From positions 3,844,001 to 3,908,000 of the forward strand of contig NZ_CP061941.1 of NCBI RefSeq assembly GCF_014805825.1: 64,000 bases of DNA. Direction: 5' to 3'. This document shows positions 53,432 through 61,850 of the stretch, piece after piece. A program made the translations under genes and the position numbers. Each line of letters starts with the position of its first letter. Position 1 is the first letter of the stretch. This stretch comes from Marinomonas algicola (lineage in GTDB: Bacteria; Pseudomonadota; Gammaproteobacteria; Pseudomonadales; Marinomonadaceae). The notes under the pieces are model-generated. The model saw nothing but the letters and a program-made list of their open reading frames with translations. It had not been told where the DNA came from and did not search any database.

Positions 53432-53995
53432 ATGAAACGTTTTACCCTATTAAACACCCTAGTAATAGGCACATTGTTATCCACACAGGTCAGTGCAACC
53501 GACTTTTTTTCACATACTAGAGTGAATTTACCCGATGGACTTCACCACAATAGTGCCAGCTCATGGTCGAAAGTAATCAACTCTCAAGCAGAACTTGAAA
53601 CCTTTTATAACGATTTGCCAAAAGCGTTTAATTGCTATTACAAAAACCTTATCGTAACGACAGAACTGGAAGAAAACCCCAACTTACCTCAAGATAACAG
53701 TTGTCAATTCAGTATGGTGATTAATACGTCTGAAGTACCTGAAATACCCACTATCGATTTTGAGCAATTCACCTTTGTTCTTGGTGGAATCACCCGAAAC
53801 TCTGGTTGTCACTCGCTGAATATTGATCAAGTGTCTTACTCGGGTAATGACACCAATATCTCGGCAGAGGAACGTATATATACTGGTCTATGTACGATGG
53901 CGGTATCCTTCAATAATGTAGGACTATTAATTCGTAAAACAGAAGCCGAAAACATCCATATATCTCTGACCCAGTACAGTTATGGCCTGTATTAA
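53432..53995 (+). CDS. Secreted protein of unknown function
   Basis: A 187-residue precursor with a typical signal peptide (MKRFTLLNTLVIGTLLSTQVSA, cleavage near 22). The mature part has four well-spaced cysteines (FNCYYKN, NSCQFSM, SGCHSLN, GLCTMAV) that could form two disulfides, so a periplasmic or secreted beta-rich fold is likely. No enzyme motif is recognised. AAGGAG is well placed before the ATG. The SGNH hydrolase gene follows in the same reading frame after this gene's TAA. Confidence 0.8.
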   Translation: MKRFTLLNTLVIGTLLSTQVSATDFFSHTRVNLPDGLHHNSASSWSKVINSQAELETFYNDLPKAFNCYYKNLIVTTELEENPNLPQDNSCQFSMVINTSEVPEIPTIDFEQFTFVLGGITRNSGCHSLNIDQVSYSGNDTNISAEERIYTGLCTMAVSFNNVGLLIRKTEAENIHISLTQYSYGLY

Positions 53996-54085
53996 CGTGC
54001 TTATAGGATCATTGACATCACGCTAATCCACTCCAACCCTCTGCCACCAGCCTTAACGCCGTCAACACAAGATGCGGACTGGTGG

Positions 54086-54691
54086 TTGCCGCGTCATGAA
54101 GAGAAACTGAAGCAGAAGGATTCAATGAAGTCCGTCGACCTGGTTTTTCTAGGGGATTCCATTACCCAAGCGTGGGAAACAAATGGCATGAACGTATGGG
54201 ACACATTTTATCGACCTCGTAACGCACTGAACCTTGGGTTTAACGGTGACCGAACCGAGCACGTATTGTGGCGTCTTGAACATGGCGCGGTGGAAGGAAT
54301 TCGTCCTAAATTGTTGGTACTGTCTATCGGCACTAACAACACAGGACACAGACAAGATCCAGCAGAAGAAACAGCGCTTGGCATCCAGAAAATAGTGGAT
54401 GCTTTGCAAGAAAGGCTTCCCAATATCACGATTTTACTGCTGGCCATATTTCCCCGGAGCGCAAAACCGACACAAAGAATGCGACGATTAAACAACGACA
54501 TTAATGCCCTTATTCAATCCTACGCGGATAATACCAGCGTCTTTTATCTGGATATTAATCCGCATTTTTTAACTGAAGACGGTCGCTTAACAAGTGACGT
54601 GATGACGGATTTTTTACACCCTAATAAAGATCAATACCTCATGATCGCTAGATTACTCGAACCTCATATCAAACGCCTTATGTTAGAGTAA
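54086..54691 (+). CDS. SGNH/GDSL hydrolase with an unclear start
   Basis: Esterase/acyl-hydrolase of the SGNH superfamily, close to PAF-acetylhydrolase-like proteins. Blocks are VFLGDSITQAWE (nucleophile Ser), LNLGFNGDRTEHVLWRLEHG, SIGTNNTGH (Asn) and DFLHPNKDQY (catalytic Asp/His). The frame begins with TTG at 54086, which has no proper ribosome site. ATG 54125 has AAGGA 4 nt upstream and is the best practical start. Yet sequence resembling the family N-terminus (PPALTPS...DADWWLPRHEEKL) is encoded in frame upstream, with no ATG, GTG or TTG before it, back to the TAA at 53993. The N-terminus may therefore be truncated, use a rare start, or be decaying. Confidence 0.75.
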   Translation: MPRHEEKLKQKDSMKSVDLVFLGDSITQAWETNGMNVWDTFYRPRNALNLGFNGDRTEHVLWRLEHGAVEGIRPKLLVLSIGTNNTGHRQDPAEETALGIQKIVDALQERLPNITILLLAIFPRSAKPTQRMRRLNNDINALIQSYADNTSVFYLDINPHFLTEDGRLTSDVMTDFLHPNKDQYLMIARLLEPHIKRLMLE

Positions 54692-54748
54692 ATTCAGCCC
54701 GTTAATGATAACAAGATAATCACAGTGTCATCATTATTCACATGTAAC

Positions 54749-55537
54749 TTAAGACCTGCTTAAACGCTTAGGAAGCGTAAATGCATCGGTAAGGTGGCAG
54801 GCTCCCATTCCACCGTCGACAGTAATATCAATGCCTTTCAACCAGTTGCTTTGTGATGAAGCAAGGAACAGGATGACTTCTGCTACCTCCTTAGGCCAAC
54901 CCGCTCGGCCAACACGAGCAATATTCTTAAGGGTTTTTTCGCCGAATGCGTCTTTAAAATCTTGTAATATTCCTGTTTCAATGGCAGCAGGGCTAACGGA
55001 GTTGATTCGAATGTCTTGTTTTAATAACGCTTCACATTCAGCCATGCCCCACACAATGACGGCTTCTTTGGATAAGTTGTAGGCACGTACATCATCAATG
55101 TCATGGGCTTTACAAAATTGGGCCAATTCATCTGTAGAAGACAAAGCCATCAATGATTTTACTTGCTCTATATTCTGACGCCACATTGCTCCAGCTTTTG
55201 ATGCCACATTAACAATAGAGGCCCCTGAATTTAGTTTACTCAACATGGATTCCGTAAATTCGCGCGTCCCCATAAAGTTGACCTTGAGTCCTAAAAGCGC
55301 ATTGCCTGCTCGAGGAGGCAAGCCCGCCACATTACACAGTGCATCGTATTGTCCTGATACTTTTGCAACCGCTTCTTTAATGCTGTCAGGTTCTGATAAA
55401 TCTAATTCAATGTATTCATCTACTTCGTAATCTGGCTTAAGAATGTCAAATACCGTAACTTTTCCGCCTTGTGCATGAATCAACTCAACTACTTTTTGAC
55501 CAATTCCAGTGGCTCCGCCAGTGACTGCAATTCGCAT
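54749..55537 (-). CDS. Short-chain dehydrogenase/reductase
   Basis: A 262-residue NAD(P)-dependent classical SDR. It has the cofactor motif AVTGGATGIGQKV (about 4-16) with an Asp after the second strand (VFDILKPD), suggesting NAD(H) preference. The CNVAGLPP region, catalytic Ser in NVASKAG, the YNLSK tetrad (Tyr and Lys) and the C-terminal DVTVDGG-like motif are present. It is the last gene of the seven-gene dctP operon, 28 bp after the aldehyde dehydrogenase. There it probably oxidises an alcohol released by the hydrolases; the substrate is inferred only. Confidence 0.9.
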   Translation of the reverse strand: MRIAVTGGATGIGQKVVELIHAQGGKVTVFDILKPDYEVDEYIELDLSEPDSIKEAVAKVSGQYDALCNVAGLPPRAGNALLGLKVNFMGTREFTESMLSKLNSGASIVNVASKAGAMWRQNIEQVKSLMALSSTDELAQFCKAHDIDDVRAYNLSKEAVIVWGMAECEALLKQDIRINSVSPAAIETGILQDFKDAFGEKTLKNIARVGRAGWPKEVAEVILFLASSQSNWLKGIDITVDGGMGACHLTDAFTLPKRLSRS

Positions 55538-55565
55538 AAAACTCTCCTAAAGAATAAATAGATAA

Positions 55566-57023
55566 CTAATCGATACGGGCTGTGACGTTGATTAAATCTG
55601 AGAAAAACTCCAATGATTCTCTGCCGCCTTGAGCCCCAACGCCAGAAGCACCAAGACCGCCCATTGGCGTACGAATGTCTCTTAACTGCCAATCGTTGAT
55701 CCAAATATTACCCGCTCGAATTTTAGAGGAGACTCTGTGCGCTTTAGAAAAGTTTTGTGTCCAGATGGAAGAAGCTAAGCCGTATTTTGTATTGTTAGCT
55801 AGTTTGACTACTTCTTCTTCCGTATCAAATGGGGCTATGTGGCAGACAGGACCAAATACCTCATTACGAACAAAGCTAGCCGATTCAGGGAGGCCAATCG
55901 CTACAACGGGCTGAATAAAGGCACCATTATCTTTTTCATCATTAAATTGAGGGATGCGGCCGCCAGTGACGAATGTCGCACCGTCTTTTAGGGCTTCATC
56001 TATCATGGATTTCACCTTATCCCTATGATGGTGAGACACTAAGGGCCCCATTTGTACGCCGTCTTCTTCAGGTGAGCCAATTTTCATATTGCCAACGGCG
56101 TTTCCTAAGCGTTTCACAAATTCATCAAAGATGGGGCGCTCTACATACATGCGTTCTGTTGAATAACAAATTTGACCGCAATTGGTGAATGCTGAACGCA
56201 GGGTTCCAGCAACGGCTTTATCTAAATCAGCGTCAGCAAAAACAATCCCTGCATTTTTACCGCCTAATTCAAGGCAGACATTTCGCACGCCTTTTGCCGC
56301 ACTTCGCATAATAATTTCGCCCGTGCTGGTGTCTCCTGTAAACCCGAAAGCGGCTACGTCTGGGTTTTCTGTTAGAAAAGCACCTGCTGAGTTCGCGCCA
56401 AAGCCATGTACCAAATTAAATACGCCAGCGGGAAAACCGGCTTCTTCAATAATTTCCGCTAACAAAGTGGCGGATTGAGGGGTTACTTCTGACGGTTTCG
56501 CAATCACACAATTGCCCATGGCCAACGCAGGGGCGACTTTAAAGACCAGAAGCAATAAAGGCACATTCCAAGGTGAAATGGCCCCTACCACACCTTTTGC
56601 TCGTCGCATCGTATAATGCAGTGCATGACCGCCGTTAGGGGGGGTAAATTGATGGGACTGCTCAAACATATTGGCCACCTCATCAGCATACATGCGAAAA
56701 GCAAACGCCGAACGCCCTACATTTAACATCCGGGCGGCCGGATACGGCACGCCAACGTCTGTACTTTCTGCCAGCATCAATTCTTCACTGCGGCGTTCCA
56801 TAATATCCGCCACATTACGCAGTAATCGGCAACGCTCTTGCAGTGTCACTTGCCCCCACTCTCCTTCAAAGGCTTCTTTTGCTTTTTGAACGGCAAGGTC
56901 AACCATCGCTTTATCGGCTTCATATACCGTCGCAATCTCACGACCGTTTACCGGGCTCACTTTAATAAATGGCTTATCGGATTTGAGCCATTCACCGTTT
57001 ATATAATTTAAAAGCTCTTTCAT
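55566..57023 (-). CDS. NAD-dependent aldehyde dehydrogenase
   Basis: A 485-residue ALDH. Key blocks are the Asn motif AISPWNVPLLLL (about 137-148), KPSEVTPQSA, GFTGDTSTGE, the general-base Glu in VCLELGGKNAG (about 250-260), and the catalytic Cys in NCGQICYSTERMYV (about 283-296). EVFGPVCHI and the C-terminal RTPMGGLGASGVGAQGG follow. The last motif resembles the hydroxymuconic/aminomuconic semialdehyde (ALDH8-like) group, but a substrate cannot be fixed. It lies between the metallo-beta-lactamase and SDR genes, 12 and 28 bp apart. Confidence 0.92.
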   Translation of the reverse strand: MKELLNYINGEWLKSDKPFIKVSPVNGREIATVYEADKAMVDLAVQKAKEAFEGEWGQVTLQERCRLLRNVADIMERRSEELMLAESTDVGVPYPAARMLNVGRSAFAFRMYADEVANMFEQSHQFTPPNGGHALHYTMRRAKGVVGAISPWNVPLLLLVFKVAPALAMGNCVIAKPSEVTPQSATLLAEIIEEAGFPAGVFNLVHGFGANSAGAFLTENPDVAAFGFTGDTSTGEIIMRSAAKGVRNVCLELGGKNAGIVFADADLDKAVAGTLRSAFTNCGQICYSTERMYVERPIFDEFVKRLGNAVGNMKIGSPEEDGVQMGPLVSHHHRDKVKSMIDEALKDGATFVTGGRIPQFNDEKDNGAFIQPVVAIGLPESASFVRNEVFGPVCHIAPFDTEEEVVKLANNTKYGLASSIWTQNFSKAHRVSSKIRAGNIWINDWQLRDIRTPMGGLGASGVGAQGGRESLEFFSDLINVTARID

Positions 57024-57035
57024 CTTTAATTCTCG

Positions 57036-58319
57036 TTATAAACTGTTCTGTAGTTCAAGCGCACAGGTTAAATAATAATTACGAGCAGGAGCGTTCATTT
57101 GTAAATCAGCAATCTGTCGTAATGCCTTGATACGAGTCTGTTTAACCTTAATAGAATCGGAATGTTGTAATAACCAATCTGTTAAGTGCAATGCCCATTG
57201 ATAGTCTCCCTTGGTCATGGCGGTCTCAAGTTCAGTGCAGAGTTTCTCATCTCCCACCAGCGCGATAAATCGGTTGGAGTACTCCTGCGGCGTAAAAGGA
57301 AAAAGGTGCGTCGGGTTGCCATCAAACCACCCTATTTTGCCTGCAAAGAACGCTCTTACAGACCATTCCACCGTGCCATAAAACTCGGCTAAATAAGGTC
57401 GGCTGCGTAGCGGCTCTGGCAGGGTGACAAACGCCACTAACTCATCTGGCGTCATTCCCTTATTCATGCCCTCAACTGACTTTTCAATAATAAATCGAAT
57501 AGCGGCGCTGTAATCTCCCAAACATTGGGAGATGGCCTCTTTTCCAGCGACTGGCTGTCCATGTCCGGTTAACATAAGTTCCGCCCCCATGGATTGGATG
57601 TTATCTAAGGTATCCGCCCAGACTTCAAAGTCTCTATAAGATGTGCCGCGAATGGCATACAGATTAGGGAAAGAGTGGTAAAAGTTGTCCGCTGCAAACA
57701 CAATATTTTCGGTCGGCATCCACACCATCATTTGATCGTTGGTTTCTCCCGGAGCGGCGATTAGATCGAATATACGATCACCAATATTTAAACGAAGTGC
57801 GTCGTCAGAAAACGTGTCTGTCGGCGTTAGAAAACCTTTTCCTAAGCCTTCAATAGGTCGATCTGCTGGGCCAATGCCAAGGTTAATGCGCTCACTTCCT
57901 GCTTGAAGAGGAATGCCGAATTGGCGGGCGGCACGCTTTCTAAAAATGACATCAGGGTTGGACGTACTGCCGCCTTCTGCCATTTCATTGCTTAAATTGG
58001 CTCTGGCATAAATCTTTACCTTTTCATGCTCAAAACCCTCCGCCGCAAAAACAGACGCACCGCCTACATGGTCACGGTGACCATGGGTATAAATGATAGC
58101 GACCACTTTATCTTGTGTGATTTTGCGTAAATCCCGCAAAATATTGTCTGCCGCCGTGGTGCTTTCTGTTGTGTCTATAATCACTAAACCAGCGGATGTA
58201 CTGACAATCGACACATTGGAGGCGGCGTAACCAATGGCAATCCAGATACCTTGAGATGGCTCTTGTATCGATTTTTGGAAACGCTCACTGTGCTGTTTAA
58301 GCTTGTCTAATGGTTGCAT
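57036..58319 (-). CDS. Metallo-beta-lactamase-fold alkylsulfatase-like hydrolase
   Basis: A 427-residue protein with the SdsA1-type arrangement: an MBL domain with THGHRDHVGG (H79, H81, D83, H84), AADNFYHSFPNLYAIRG and LTGHGQPVAG (distal His), then an alkylsulfatase dimerisation domain with YGTVEWSVRAFFAGKIGWFDGNPTHL and a C-terminal ARNYYLTCALEL. SdsA1-like alkylsulfatases hydrolyse primary alkyl sulfates. Compared with my memory of SdsA1, the AEN metal-ligand Glu is Asp here and the C-terminal SCP2-like domain is missing. No signal peptide is visible, so it is probably cytoplasmic. The ATG at 58317-58319 follows AAGG; the earlier open frame is not conserved. Confidence 0.85.
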   Translation of the reverse strand: MQPLDKLKQHSERFQKSIQEPSQGIWIAIGYAASNVSIVSTSAGLVIIDTTESTTAADNILRDLRKITQDKVVAIIYTHGHRDHVGGASVFAAEGFEHEKVKIYARANLSNEMAEGGSTSNPDVIFRKRAARQFGIPLQAGSERINLGIGPADRPIEGLGKGFLTPTDTFSDDALRLNIGDRIFDLIAAPGETNDQMMVWMPTENIVFAADNFYHSFPNLYAIRGTSYRDFEVWADTLDNIQSMGAELMLTGHGQPVAGKEAISQCLGDYSAAIRFIIEKSVEGMNKGMTPDELVAFVTLPEPLRSRPYLAEFYGTVEWSVRAFFAGKIGWFDGNPTHLFPFTPQEYSNRFIALVGDEKLCTELETAMTKGDYQWALHLTDWLLQHSDSIKVKQTRIKALRQIADLQMNAPARNYYLTCALELQNSL

Positions 58320-58376
58320 TGGAAAAACCTTCCATTGAATGTTTGTGGTAAATAACAGTATCAATGTTGCATGGTG

Positions 58377-60023
58377 TTAGAAGATGCCTGTCTTCGTCGG
58401 AATTTTGCGATGAGGAGGAACACTCTCTTCACACCAAAACCCAGGAAGTATGCCTTGCTGTAATGATTTGCCAACAGAGCTCTGAAACATCTCCTCACTA
58501 ACCGCCGTTCGGTTGCGTAAATTGGCACTCCAATCCAGTAGTTTTTCCTGCATTTGATAACGGATATGGGCATAACCAGAATCTCGACCTAGATCAAAAA
58601 ACTCCTGAGGATCATTCTTCACATCAAATAAAATGGGGTCAAAGCCCAGCGCGTGAATAAATTTATACTGTCCATCAAAGGCCATCGTCATACGAGCATT
58701 ATAGGGCGTGCGTTTCAGCGCTTTTGCCACGGGCAATCGACCATAATCGTCCTCACAAACAATAATGTCACGCTCAGGTTCAAATTCGCCACCATGAAGA
58801 ATGGGGCACAATGATCGACCTTCTAAACGGTGATAAAGCGGTTCTTGTCCCATTAATTCCATAAAGGTAGGGATCAAATCAATGGCACAGGTTAATTCAT
58901 CACAAACTTGCCCTCGAGTCGCATTTGCGGCAGGTGACGGATCATGAATAATCAGCGGGACGTTAATGGCCGAATCGTGAAAGAGGTCTTTTTCACCCAG
59001 CCAATGGTCACCGAGATATTCCCCATGATCTGCGGTAATAACAATGCTGGTATTCTGATCCAAACCTTTCTCTTCAAGGTGCTTGAATAATCGCCCTAGC
59101 TCATCATCTAGCTGTTTCACTAACCCAAGATACGCAGGCATAACATGATTGCGTTTCGCGTCATCAGAAAACACCTTAGCGACGCCAATCTTCATAAACT
59201 CACGATAAATAGGATGTGGATTTTCTCGCTCTTTCTCTGATTTAATCGCCGGCGGTAAGTCAATCCCTCGATACCTATCGTGATAAGGCGCTGACACCAC
59301 AAATGGCCAATGGGGTTTAATATAAGAAAGATGCAGACACCAGGACTTTCCTTCAAGCGAATTAATGGTCTCTATGGCTCTGTTGGTCATATAAGCTGTT
59401 TCAGATAATTCATGAGGTATTCGTGCAGGCAAGTGAGCATGCTGCATAAAAAATCCAGAGCGAACCTTACCATCGTTATCTACAACGGCATTAGCCCACT
59501 GTAACCACGCATTATCACCTTGGTAACCTTGTTTTTTGACCCACTTATTGTATTCAGGGTCAACCTTGCTATAGCGACCCAGAGGCCCTTCTGGGTGCAG
59601 TCCATCATCATGCTCGCCTTTGACAAACCCGGCATTTTTAACATGCTGCCCAACAGGAGAATTGATATCGATATCAAGGCGTGACATCCCATCTAGATCC
59701 GGTTTCATATGGGTTTTTCCCAGTAAAACAACTTCCGCACCAGACGGTTTTAAATAGTCACTCAGCGTCCACTCAGCGACATGAAAAGGCCAATCATTCC
59801 AGGTAGCGCCATGTGACCGTACATGTCGCCCTGTGTAATACGAAGCGCGCGAATTACCGCAACTGCTGCCTTGAACATAAGCCTTAGTGAAACGCACGCC
59901 TTTCGATGCAATACGATCAATATTAGGTGTTTCAATTACTGATTGCCCGTAGCAAGACAAACAATCCCAACGTAATTGATCCATCATAATAAATAATATG
60001 TTGTTATTTTTCTGCTGATTCAC
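58377..60023 (-). CDS. Sulfatase/phosphonate monoester hydrolase-like protein
   Basis: A 548-residue member of the alkaline-phosphatase superfamily, formylglycine sulfatase/PMH branch. The N-terminal NNILFIMMDQLRWD (metal Asp 15), the nucleophile region SSCGNSRASYYTGRHVRSHG (Cys 55, Arg 59), GKTHMKPD, YIKPHWPF (about 234-241) and TADHGEYLGDH (Asp 332, His 333) are all seen. The nucleophile motif is C-G-N-S-R, with Asn in place of the usual Pro/Ala at +2. No signal peptide is present, so the substrate must be imported first, fitting the adjacent TRAP genes. Sulfate, phosphate diester or phosphonate esters are all possible. Confidence 0.85.
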   Translation of the reverse strand: MNQQKNNNILFIMMDQLRWDCLSCYGQSVIETPNIDRIASKGVRFTKAYVQGSSCGNSRASYYTGRHVRSHGATWNDWPFHVAEWTLSDYLKPSGAEVVLLGKTHMKPDLDGMSRLDIDINSPVGQHVKNAGFVKGEHDDGLHPEGPLGRYSKVDPEYNKWVKKQGYQGDNAWLQWANAVVDNDGKVRSGFFMQHAHLPARIPHELSETAYMTNRAIETINSLEGKSWCLHLSYIKPHWPFVVSAPYHDRYRGIDLPPAIKSEKERENPHPIYREFMKIGVAKVFSDDAKRNHVMPAYLGLVKQLDDELGRLFKHLEEKGLDQNTSIVITADHGEYLGDHWLGEKDLFHDSAINVPLIIHDPSPAANATRGQVCDELTCAIDLIPTFMELMGQEPLYHRLEGRSLCPILHGGEFEPERDIIVCEDDYGRLPVAKALKRTPYNARMTMAFDGQYKFIHALGFDPILFDVKNDPQEFFDLGRDSGYAHIRYQMQEKLLDWSANLRNRTAVSEEMFQSSVGKSLQQGILPGFWCEESVPPHRKIPTKTGIF

Positions 60024-60032
60024 ACTCTTCTC

Positions 60033-61328
60033 CTAGCGCATCAAATTCGGTAAGCCCATAGCAATCGACGGAAAATAAAGTATTAACATTGCTGTGACGA
60101 TCATCGCCATCACAAACGGCGTCACGCCCATAAATACTTCTTTTAAACGAATATCTGGTTGTGCGGCTTTAACCGTAAAAACATTGATTCCTAATGGAGG
60201 GGTAACCAGTCCAAGTTCAACCAAAATAATAACAATCACACCAAACCAAATAAGGTCGATACCTTGTGCGGCTAAAGAAGGGAGAAAGATAGGAATAATC
60301 AAAACTAAAATACCAATAACTTCGAATACCATACCCAAGAAAACACATAATATACTGATCGCGATAACCAGCTCGATCCCAGTCAACCCCCATTGATCCA
60401 TTAGGTCAACTAACTCAAAAGGCAAACCGCTGATGTTGACAAACTGACTGAACACTAAAGCGCACGAGGCCACAGCAAAAATAGACGCTGAAATACCTGC
60501 TGAAGCACCAATAACCTCACGGTATTCCGTTAAGGTGCGCATTTTTCCACGATGAAGAGAGAATAAAAATGCCCCAAAAGCCCCCACACTTGCCGCTTCC
60601 GTAGGTGTGAAAACCCCTAAATAAATACCACCTAAAACAATGGCAAACAGCACAAGAAAACTACGTGCTCGCATTAATGATCCAGGCTTAACTTCCAACT
60701 CTTTTATGTCTGCGGATGCGGCCAAATCTGGTTTTACTTTAACCATTATAATGATGGTTAAGATAAATAAGGTCATCATTAATAGACCTGGAACAATGCC
60801 AGCCATCCACATTTTACCAATGTCTTCTTGCGCAAAAATGCAGTAAATAACCATAGGAACACTAGGCGGAATTAAGATTCCCAAAGTGCCACCTGCTGCC
60901 ACTGTTCCAGCAGATAAAGAATCTTTGTAGCCTAGCCGTCTCATCGGCGGCAACGCCACCTTGGTCATAGTTGCGGCCGTCGCAATAGAGCTACCGCATA
61001 CAGTCGAAAAAGCACCGCTTGCAATCACTGTCGCCATCGCAAGTCCACCTTTAAAGCGCCCCATCATATGTTGACCTAATTCATATAATTCGTCCGTAAT
61101 ACCGGCACGACGAACGAGCTCACCCATAAGAATAAAAATAGGGACAACAACCAGATTAGGATTAGCTATAAGTTCAGCAACCTGCTGACTGGCCATAAAC
61201 AAAGACGATTCTAAGCCTCGATAATACGCAAACCCTATGAGGCCAACCAATAAGGTTGCAAAGGCTAAGGGGACGCCTAAAAGACTGACACCAATAAGTA
61301 CAGCAAAACCGATGAGAGCCTCAAACAT
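60033..61328 (-). CDS. dctM: TRAP transporter large permease DctM
   Basis: A 431-residue, about 12-helix inner-membrane protein of the DctM/elevator type that couples import to Na+ or H+. It has VVVPIFILMGELVRRAGI, GAFSTVCGSSIATAATMTKVALP, AAGGTLGILIPPSVPMVIY and a C-terminal LVTPPLGINVFTVK, the conserved repeats of the family. The ATG at 61326-61328 follows AGGAG by 8 nt and overlaps the dctQ stop by 8 nt, so translation is coupled. The sulfatase gene begins 9 bp after the dctM stop. Confidence 0.93.
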   Translation of the reverse strand: MFEALIGFAVLIGVSLLGVPLAFATLLVGLIGFAYYRGLESSLFMASQQVAELIANPNLVVVPIFILMGELVRRAGITDELYELGQHMMGRFKGGLAMATVIASGAFSTVCGSSIATAATMTKVALPPMRRLGYKDSLSAGTVAAGGTLGILIPPSVPMVIYCIFAQEDIGKMWMAGIVPGLLMMTLFILTIIIMVKVKPDLAASADIKELEVKPGSLMRARSFLVLFAIVLGGIYLGVFTPTEAASVGAFGAFLFSLHRGKMRTLTEYREVIGASAGISASIFAVASCALVFSQFVNISGLPFELVDLMDQWGLTGIELVIAISILCVFLGMVFEVIGILVLIIPIFLPSLAAQGIDLIWFGVIVIILVELGLVTPPLGINVFTVKAAQPDIRLKEVFMGVTPFVMAMIVTAMLILYFPSIAMGLPNLMR

Positions 61329-61782
61329 GTCTATCACTCCTTTTTATTGGTCGAAAAATATAAAGAGCGGACAGCGCGGAAAAGACACTTGTGACAAAAA
61401 AGACAGGAGCAATCGGCCATTCCAACACCACGGTAGCTTCTTCAAACTCCCAAGCTTCATAGGTATAAACACCAACAATAAAGGCAAATAAGAAGGTTCC
61501 TAATACCTCTAAAGCCTTCACAAAGGCATGATATTTTTCACCAAACATACGTAAGAACGTACCTTCTAAAATATCTACTTTTATGTGACTTCTATCGGAC
61601 GCCGTTACCACTAGACCGCCACCTATAGACAAAGTAAGTAGCAGATTTGCTATTTCATTTGATCCATATATAGGGCTATTAAACACCCAACGTAACACCA
61701 CATCTGTCACCGTCATGGAGATCAACACCATTAACGCTAGTGCACTTAACCACTGCCCAGAGTGATATAAAAAACGATGCAT
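61321..61782 (-). CDS. dctQ: TRAP transporter small permease DctQ
   Basis: A 153-residue membrane protein with four predicted helices. The DctQ signature ALMVLISMTVTDVVLRWVFNSPIYGSNEIANLLL (about 16-50) and ASDRSHIKVDIL (about 61-72) are clear. It pairs with DctM and is needed for docking the binding protein. A stable hairpin separates it from dctP upstream. Confidence 0.92.
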   Translation of the reverse strand: MHRFLYHSGQWLSALALMVLISMTVTDVVLRWVFNSPIYGSNEIANLLLTLSIGGGLVVTASDRSHIKVDILEGTFLRMFGEKYHAFVKALEVLGTFLFAFIVGVYTYEAWEFEEATVVLEWPIAPVFFVTSVFSALSALYIFRPIKRSDRHV

Positions 61783-61817
61783 AAAACACCTCTTTACATT
61801 TAAGGGGTAATACAGGA

Positions 61818-61844
61818 CGAGGCTTATTTAGTGAATAAGCCTCG
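61818..61844 (-). other. Intercistronic hairpin between dctP and dctQ
   Basis: CGAGGCTTATT pairs perfectly over 11 bp with its complement around TAGTG, just after the dctP stop. No T-run follows on the minus strand, so full termination is unlikely. It may protect the dctP message 3' end, giving more binding protein than permease, as hairpins do between other binding-protein and permease genes. Confidence 0.7.
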
Positions 61845-61850
61845 CTTAAA

